Assembly (NCBI GenBank): GCA_030643455.1
Contig: DAOWLV010000066.1
Span: 1 to 10,336 of the forward strand
Reading direction: 5' to 3'
From: Candidatus Krumholzibacteriia bacterium
GTDB taxonomy: Bacteria > Krumholzibacteriota > Krumholzibacteriia > LZORAL124-64-63
DNA: 10,336 nt
How positions within the stretch are numbered: position 1 is the first letter of the stretch; each line of letters starts with the position of its first letter. The translations under genes and the position numbers were made by a program. This document shows positions 6,662 through 10,336 of the stretch, one piece after another. The notes below the pieces were generated by a model. It did no database searches. It was given only the letters and a program-made list of their open reading frames with translations, and was not told the DNA's origin.

Positions 6662-7383
6662 GATTCATCTCCCATGGCCTCGGCGGCCCGCTGAAAATCG
6701 ATGGCGGCGGTGCTGGTCAGGTCGGAAACGAGCAATTGATCAGCCACCCCGGGTCCGAAGGTGAAAGTATCCAACCCCTTGGCGGCCAGGTCAACGACCT
6801 GTTTCACGGTGCGCAGGCTGGCCGTCAAAAGCCGGGTCTGTGAACCTGTCCGGGTCAGGATATCGTGCATGGTCAGCACGACCGCGGCGCCGTCCTGTCC
6901 CGCGTCCTGGAGACGGCCGAGGTAGGGTGCGGCGTAGGTTGCGCCCAGACCTGCCGCCGCCATGACCTGCCCCGGAGTGTAGACGGCCGTCAGGGTGACG
7001 GGGATGCTCTTGGCAAGGAGTGTTCGGGCCACCTGGAAACCCTCGGCCGTGGAGGGGATCTTGACCACCACACGGAGGTCAGGCTCGGCCAGCTCAGCCA
7101 GTTTTTCCCCTGTTTCGGTCATCTGCCCAGGGCTGCGGCCCCAGGTCTGCATCTGGATTTCCCGGGCGCCGACATCCAGGGCCGCTCCTGCCAGGGTGCG
7201 CAGGTTGGCAACCGTGCAGGGCTGTCCGGCGCGCTCCAGGAGAAGGGGATTGGTCGTCACGCCGTGGAAAAAACCCAGGGGAAGGAAACGGCGCCAATCT
7301 GCCGGATCGGCGGAATCCAGAAAAATCCGCAGACCGGTCTCCAGGTGATGGTCCAGGTTATCTTGAGAGGAATCGGCGTTCAT
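6658..7383 (-). CDS. Small transaldolase family protein, fructose-6-phosphate aldolase (FSA/TalC)-like
   Basis: The protein has 241 residues. The ATG at 7383 is preceded by AAGGG (7394-7390). It is a cytosolic class I aldolase fold. Landmarks in order are IFLDSAD (Asp23), GVTTNPLLLERAG (Thr43, Asn45), VVVKIPSTAEG with the Schiff-base Lys108, VTLTAVYTPGQ, and AAPYLGRLQDAG with Tyr154. Family members either move dihydroxyacetone between sugar phosphates (transaldolase, pentose phosphate pathway) or reversibly cleave fructose 6-phosphate (FSA). The Tyr in APY is the FSA state; transaldolases normally have Phe there. Against that, the strand carrying the catalytic Glu (transaldolase) or Gln (FSA) reads REIQMQTWG here and aligns uncertainly. 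The N-terminus is about 18 residues longer than FSA. The gene lies 30 bases after the SRAP gene and overlaps the barrel gene. The family is certain; the exact reaction is not. Confidence 0.88.
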   Translation of the reverse strand: MNADSSQDNLDHHLETGLRIFLDSADPADWRRFLPLGFFHGVTTNPLLLERAGQPCTVANLRTLAGAALDVGAREIQMQTWGRSPGQMTETGEKLAELAEPDLRVVVKIPSTAEGFQVARTLLAKSIPVTLTAVYTPGQVMAAAGLGATYAAPYLGRLQDAGQDGAAVVLTMHDILTRTGSQTRLLTASLRTVKQVVDLAAKGLDTFTFGPGVADQLLVSDLTSTAAIDFQRAAEAMGDES

Positions 7384-7413
7384 TGGTATCCCTTCGGAGG
7401 CGGGTCGGACCCG

Positions 7414-8118
7414 TCACTCGAACATGTTCATCTGTCCCCGGGTGTCGTCCCAGACAGGGAGCAGGCATTCGGGCTGATCGAAAGCGGGCTTGTTCACCTG
7501 CATGGTGACGGGGTGGGCCAGAAGGATGTCCGCCGCGCATGGCCGCAGCAACTCCTTCAATTGTTCGGCCTTGTCCTGGGACAGATCCAGCCAGATCTTC
7601 CAGTCCTTTTCAGGCAGGATGACCGGCATCCGGTGATGGATCGGGCGCATGGTGCTGTTGGCTGTCGTGGTCAGGATGGTGCAGGTCTCAAGTTCCGTGC
7701 CGCCGGGATATTCCCAGTGTTCCCACAGGCCAGCCAGGGCGAAGATGCCATGATCCTTCCGCCGGAAAAGGAATGGCTGCTTGAGGCCGTCCCGTTTTTG
7801 CCATTCGTAGAAACCATCCAAGGGTATCAGACACCGCCTGGCGAGGAAGGCCTCCCGGAAAGATGGTTTATCGAGCACCGTTTCACTGCGGGCGTTGATC
7901 ATCTTCGCGCCGCCATCGGGATTGGGACTCCATGGGGGCACCAGACCCCAGCGAAACATCTTCACCAGTCGTCCATCCGTGCGGGGATTGGCCACGACGC
8001 TCGGGATGTTGCTGGACGGCGCGATATTGTAGCGGGGCAGCAGTTCGGGCAACATGTCCAGATAGAATTTCTCGGCCAGGACATGAGGTGCAGAAAAAAG
8101 AAAGATACGGCCGCACAT
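7414..8118 (-). CDS. yedK: SRAP / YedK (HMCES) abasic-site DNA-protein crosslinking protein
   Basis: The protein has 234 residues, close to the 222 of E. coli YedK. The start is fixed by chemistry: the initiator Met must be removed to expose Cys2 (MCGRI), which forms a thiazolidine crosslink with abasic sites in single-stranded DNA and shields them from cleavage. The other active-site residues are all present: Asn75 in INARSET, Glu105 in IPLDGFYEW, and His161 in IHHRMPVIL. RYNIAPS (29-35) and RWGLVPPWS (56-64) are further family marks. AGGA lies 9 bases before the ATG. The gene is first in a unit of three (aldolase, then barrel), 30 bases ahead of the aldolase. A good promoter lies at 8200-8172. 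I see no LexA box of the CTGT-ACAG or GAAC-GTTC type in the leader, so SOS control is not supported by the sequence. Confidence 0.96.
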   Translation of the reverse strand: MCGRIFLFSAPHVLAEKFYLDMLPELLPRYNIAPSSNIPSVVANPRTDGRLVKMFRWGLVPPWSPNPDGGAKMINARSETVLDKPSFREAFLARRCLIPLDGFYEWQKRDGLKQPFLFRRKDHGIFALAGLWEHWEYPGGTELETCTILTTTANSTMRPIHHRMPVILPEKDWKIWLDLSQDKAEQLKELLRPCAADILLAHPVTMQVNKPAFDQPECLLPVWDDTRGQMNMFE

Positions 8119-8171
8119 GGGCGAGTTCCTGTCCGTCGGTATCGAAGTTCCGGGCTTTGTGGTCGCAAGGT

Positions 8172-8200
8172 ATGATAAAGCACGGGCTGCGAGTTGCCAA
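8172..8200 (-). promoter_or_regulatory. Sigma70-type promoter for the SRAP-aldolase-barrel unit
   Basis: On the minus strand, TTGGCA (8200-8195, 5 of 6) and TATCAT (8177-8172, 5 of 6) are separated by exactly 17 bases. The start would be near 8165, with a leader of about 45 bases before the ATG at 8118. It sits in the 101-base gap between the pirin and SRAP genes. That gap has no intrinsic terminator, so read-through from the pirin gene remains possible. Confidence 0.65.
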
Positions 8201-8219
8201 TCCGGGACATGGCTCGAGT

Positions 8220-8918
8220 TCAGGGCAGGTCGAAAACGAGGAATTCACTGTCCTGCGAGGCTTTGATCTCCAGCCGGGATTCTTCGCTGACGGCGGCTCC
8301 ATCACCGCTGACCAGGGTTTCTCCGTTGATGTCCAGGGCGCCCCGCACCACCTGCACCCAGGCGTGGCGGTCGGCCGCCAGGTCCAGGGCCGCGCCCTTG
8401 CCGGCCGACATGAGGGAGGCGTAGAGGCGCACATCCTGGCCCCAGCAGATGGAGCCCTCAGCCCCGTCACCGGACGCCACCAGGCGCAGCTGGTCACGCC
8501 TTTCGGCCGCGGGAAAATTCTTCTCGGCGTAATCCGGCCGGCGGCCCTGGCGATCCGGAAGGATCCAGATCTGCAAAAGGTGGGTAGGTTCTTCCTGCGA
8601 GGGATTGAATTCGCTGTGCTGGATGCCGGTGCCCGCGCTCATCCACTGCACGGTGTCGGGCCGGATGACCGACCCGTTGCCCATGTTGTCCTTGTGCTCA
8701 AGGGCGCCCTCGATCACGTAGGTCAGGATTTCCATGTCGCGGTGGGGGTGGGTGCCGAAACCCATTCCGGCGGCGATGACGTCTTCGTTGATCACGCGCA
8801 GGACACGGAAACCCATGTGGTCGGGGTCGTGGTATCCCCCGAAGGAAAAACTGTGCCTGGCGTTCAGCCAGCCGTGATCGACATGTCCACGGTCCTTGGA
8901 ACGGCGCAATGTCAGCAT
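8220..8918 (-). CDS. Pirin family protein (YhhW-like quercetin 2,3-dioxygenase type)
   Basis: The protein has 232 residues, a bicupin. I start it at the ATG at 8918, with GGAG (8928-8925) six bases upstream. A TTG at 8930 in the same frame is part of that ribosome-binding site and is unlikely to be the start. The N-terminal cupin holds the complete metal site: GTHPHRDMEILTYVIEG (His57, His59) and SAGTGIQHSEFNP (His101, Glu103). These match the positions known in E. coli YhhW and human pirin almost exactly. Pirins bind Fe or another divalent metal. Some open the flavonol ring of quercetin, while others are redox-sensitive regulators, so the physiological substrate is uncertain. The C-terminal half (residues about 130-232) is the second cupin, without a visible metal site. 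The gene lies 16 bases after the TAXI protein gene, so the two are very likely co-transcribed. Confidence 0.95.
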   Translation of the reverse strand: MLTLRRSKDRGHVDHGWLNARHSFSFGGYHDPDHMGFRVLRVINEDVIAAGMGFGTHPHRDMEILTYVIEGALEHKDNMGNGSVIRPDTVQWMSAGTGIQHSEFNPSQEEPTHLLQIWILPDRQGRRPDYAEKNFPAAERRDQLRLVASGDGAEGSICWGQDVRLYASLMSAGKGAALDLAADRHAWVQVVRGALDINGETLVSGDGAAVSEESRLEIKASQDSEFLVFDLP

Positions 8919-8934
8919 GCCGTTCTCCAATCGG

Positions 8935-9915
8935 TCATCTCAGGTGATCCGGCACGACATGGCCCTTTTTCTCCCAGAATTGGACGGCCCCCGGGTGCAG
9001 TGAGGACGAAATTCCGGTGAAACCCGTATCGAGGGACATGGGTCTGAAGGTTTTTTTGGCGTCCGCCATGGCTTTCAGGCCGCTCTTGCTCCACAGGGAT
9101 TTCATGATTTCGTAGACGATCTCGACCGGAACATCCTGGTTGGCGCAAAGCAGGGTGTGGTCGAGGAAACTGGCGACCGCTGGCGTGCCTTCCCCGTAGG
9201 TTCCGGCGGGGATCTCGATGGGTGCATAGGCGTAGGCGTCGAAGAAACCGGATTCCCCGGCGTCCGTGCCGAGGTCTATCAGCCTGACATCGGTTTGAAC
9301 GGATATCTGGATGATGGCGCGGTTGGGAAAACCGACGAGGACCCAGAGGGCATCGATTTCGCCGTCCAGGAATGATTTCACGGCGGCAGAATAGCCCACG
9401 AAGGGATGGTTGATGCCATCCCAGAGGCCGAGGTGGCCAAAAAAACGTTCCGCACTGGCAGCGGCTCCGGACCCGGCGTCGCCCACCGCCACCGTTTTAC
9501 CTTTCAGGTCCTGGAGGCTGTGGATGTCGCTGTCGGCCCGGACCACGAGCTGGGCCGGCGCCCCGTACAGGAAACCAAGAGCCAGAACCCCGTCGCACAC
9601 CTTGTTGTGCGGGGGAAGTTTGCCTTCCCGGCCGAGGGCTAGGTCCACGGCGTAACACAGGCCGAAATTGAATTTGTCGTCCGAGACCTTGTTCACGTTT
9701 TCCACCGAGCCGCCGCTTCCCACTGCGATAACCTTGATGTCGTCCATGTGCTTGGGCAGGTAGACGGCCATGGCGTTGGCGAAAATATTGAAGGTGCCTC
9801 CGGTGGGTCCGCCCCCGACCTTGACCTTGAAATCCCCGGCCTGGACGGCAGGAGAGGTCAGCAACAGACCGGCGAAGACCAGACCCAAAAGGATGGTCAG
9901 CAGGGCATTTTTCAT
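8935..9915 (-). CDS. TAXI family TRAP transporter solute-binding protein
   Basis: The protein has 326 residues. The ATG at 9915 is chosen over an in-frame start at 9984 because AAGGAGA (9930-9924) precedes it and a typical signal peptide follows (MKNALLTILLGLVFAGLLLT, cleaved near VQA-GD at about 26). The mature protein carries the TAXI pattern: VGGGPTGGTFNIFANAMA near the start, VIAVGSGGSVENVNKV, DLKGKTVAVGDAGSGAAASAE, and SSSLHPGAVQFWEKKG near the C-terminus. Proteins of this group bind small organic acids or amino acids such as glutamate in the periplasm and deliver them to a Na+-coupled TRAP permease. No permease gene is in this window; downstream lies a pirin and upstream a MOSC protein. 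The permease may be elsewhere, or the protein may serve a sensor. The ligand cannot be predicted from sequence. Confidence 0.93.
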   Translation of the reverse strand: MKNALLTILLGLVFAGLLLTSPAVQAGDFKVKVGGGPTGGTFNIFANAMAVYLPKHMDDIKVIAVGSGGSVENVNKVSDDKFNFGLCYAVDLALGREGKLPPHNKVCDGVLALGFLYGAPAQLVVRADSDIHSLQDLKGKTVAVGDAGSGAAASAERFFGHLGLWDGINHPFVGYSAAVKSFLDGEIDALWVLVGFPNRAIIQISVQTDVRLIDLGTDAGESGFFDAYAYAPIEIPAGTYGEGTPAVASFLDHTLLCANQDVPVEIVYEIMKSLWSKSGLKAMADAKKTFRPMSLDTGFTGISSSLHPGAVQFWEKKGHVVPDHLR

Positions 9916-9960
9916 GGCGGGATTCTCCTTTGGATCCGATAGGGGACGACGAATGGAACC

Positions 9961-9989
9961 ACGGTAAGGGACACCCGTAAACATGTCAA
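9961..9989 (-). promoter_or_regulatory. Candidate promoter for the TAXI-pirin pair
   Basis: A perfect TTGACA -35 box (9989-9984) lies 17 bases from TACCGT (9966-9961), a poor -10 box (3 of 6). It sits just after the stop of the MOSC gene, 45 bases before the ATG at 9915. The weak -10 box suggests either an activator-dependent promoter or a chance match. The 76-base gap holds no terminator that I can see. Confidence 0.4.
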
Positions 9990-9991
9990 CG

Positions 9992-10336
9992 TCAGCCCAG
10001 CACCGTCACCTTGTCCCCGATCGCGATAACGCCTGTTTTCTCGGGAACCAGGTTCACGCCGAAAACGACTCCGCCTTCCCCTTGGCGGTAGGTAGCCAGG
10101 GTGCGCAGGGGTTCACCGGAGGTCCGGGTTCCCGTTTTTTGATTCACGGTGGTGACGCTGCATCTGGCGCACAGGCCGGCGAACCGGAACACAGCCTCCC
10201 CGACGGCCAGTTTTCGCCAACCGTCCTCGGCGAACGCCTCGCATCCGGCGACCACCAGGTTGGGCCGGAACCGTTCCATGGGCAGCGGCGAATCGAGGCG
10301 GGAATTCAGGTCAGCCAGGGAAGCGTACGATACCAA
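9992..10336 (-). CDS. MOSC domain protein, YcbX/mARC-like molybdenum enzyme, C-terminal part (5' end outside window)
   Basis: The frame is open from the right window edge to the TGA at 9994-9992, giving 114 residues. The first codon in view is TTG, but the match to the family (SLADLNSRLDSPLPMERFRPN) runs on from the edge, so this is a 5'-truncated gene and not a short one. The rest is a MOSC domain: RFRPNLVVAG, then GLCARCSVTTVNQKTG, then EPLRTLATYRQ, then FGVNLVPEKTGVIAIGDKV. Cys59 of the fragment, in the ARC position, aligns with the cysteine that holds molybdenum in human mARC1. Such proteins reduce N-hydroxylated compounds (YcbX detoxifies base analogues such as 6-hydroxylaminopurine). 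Some carry a C-terminal 2Fe-2S ferredoxin domain. Here the protein ends right after the MOSC domain (KVTVLG), so it is the short form and needs a separate electron donor. Confidence 0.9.
   Translation of the reverse strand: MVSYASLADLNSRLDSPLPMERFRPNLVVAGCEAFAEDGWRKLAVGEAVFRFAGLCARCSVTTVNQKTGTRTSGEPLRTLATYRQGEGGVVFGVNLVPEKTGVIAIGDKVTVLG

Noticed and set aside
8119..8219. LexA/SOS box upstream of the SRAP gene
   Set aside because: I looked for CTGT-N8-ACAG and GAAC-N4-GTTC. Only half-sites (GAAC) are present.
8919..8930. TTG start for the pirin gene at 8930
   Set aside because: The TTGGAG overlaps the ribosome-binding site for the ATG at 8918. The ATG start also puts the metal ligands at the positions seen in YhhW.

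Overview
This is a GC-rich, gene-dense bacterial window with eleven protein-coding genes, two of them cut by the window edges. I see no tRNA, rRNA, CRISPR array or insertion sequence. The best lineage guess is a member of the Fibrobacteres-Chlorobi-Bacteroidetes (FCB) superphylum or a related uncultured phylum such as Krumholzibacteriota or Eisenbacteria. Three things point that way: a large secreted protein ending in an NYPNPFNPSTTI-type sorting or FlgD-like domain, a small outer-membrane barrel of a kind common in Bacteroidota, and an LTxxQ periplasmic protein. This assignment is inference; no marker gene is present.

Plus-strand half (1-6191). The window opens in the last 46 codons of an HNH endonuclease. 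About 330 bases without a convincing gene follow. Next is a 1043-residue secreted multidomain protein (471-3602) followed by a hairpin. A periplasmic LTxxQ helical protein (3768-4301) has its own near-consensus sigma70-type promoter and a clear intrinsic terminator. A second promoter then starts a two-gene unit: a YjbQ/UPF0047 protein (4436-4852) and a fold-type I PLP aminotransferase (4878-6191).

Minus-strand half (6179-10336). Read in its own direction, this begins at the right edge with the C-terminal part of a MOSC-domain (YcbX/mARC-like) molybdenum enzyme. A TAXI-type solute-binding protein and a pirin-family dioxygenase follow as a tight pair (9915-8220). A good promoter then starts a three-gene unit: an SRAP/YedK abasic-site protein, a small transaldolase/fructose-6-phosphate-aldolase-like enzyme, and a small beta-barrel protein whose start overlaps the aldolase stop (ATGA). 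The barrel gene and the aminotransferase converge and overlap by 13 bases at their 3' ends.

Most genes look like housekeeping or accessory metabolism. There is no obvious defence island or mobile element. The points most worth a second look are the aldolase's mixed FSA/transaldolase signature and its operon partners, the TAXI protein without a permease but paired with a pirin, the YjbQ variant lacking the usual HT(S/T)A histidine, and the modular secreted protein.
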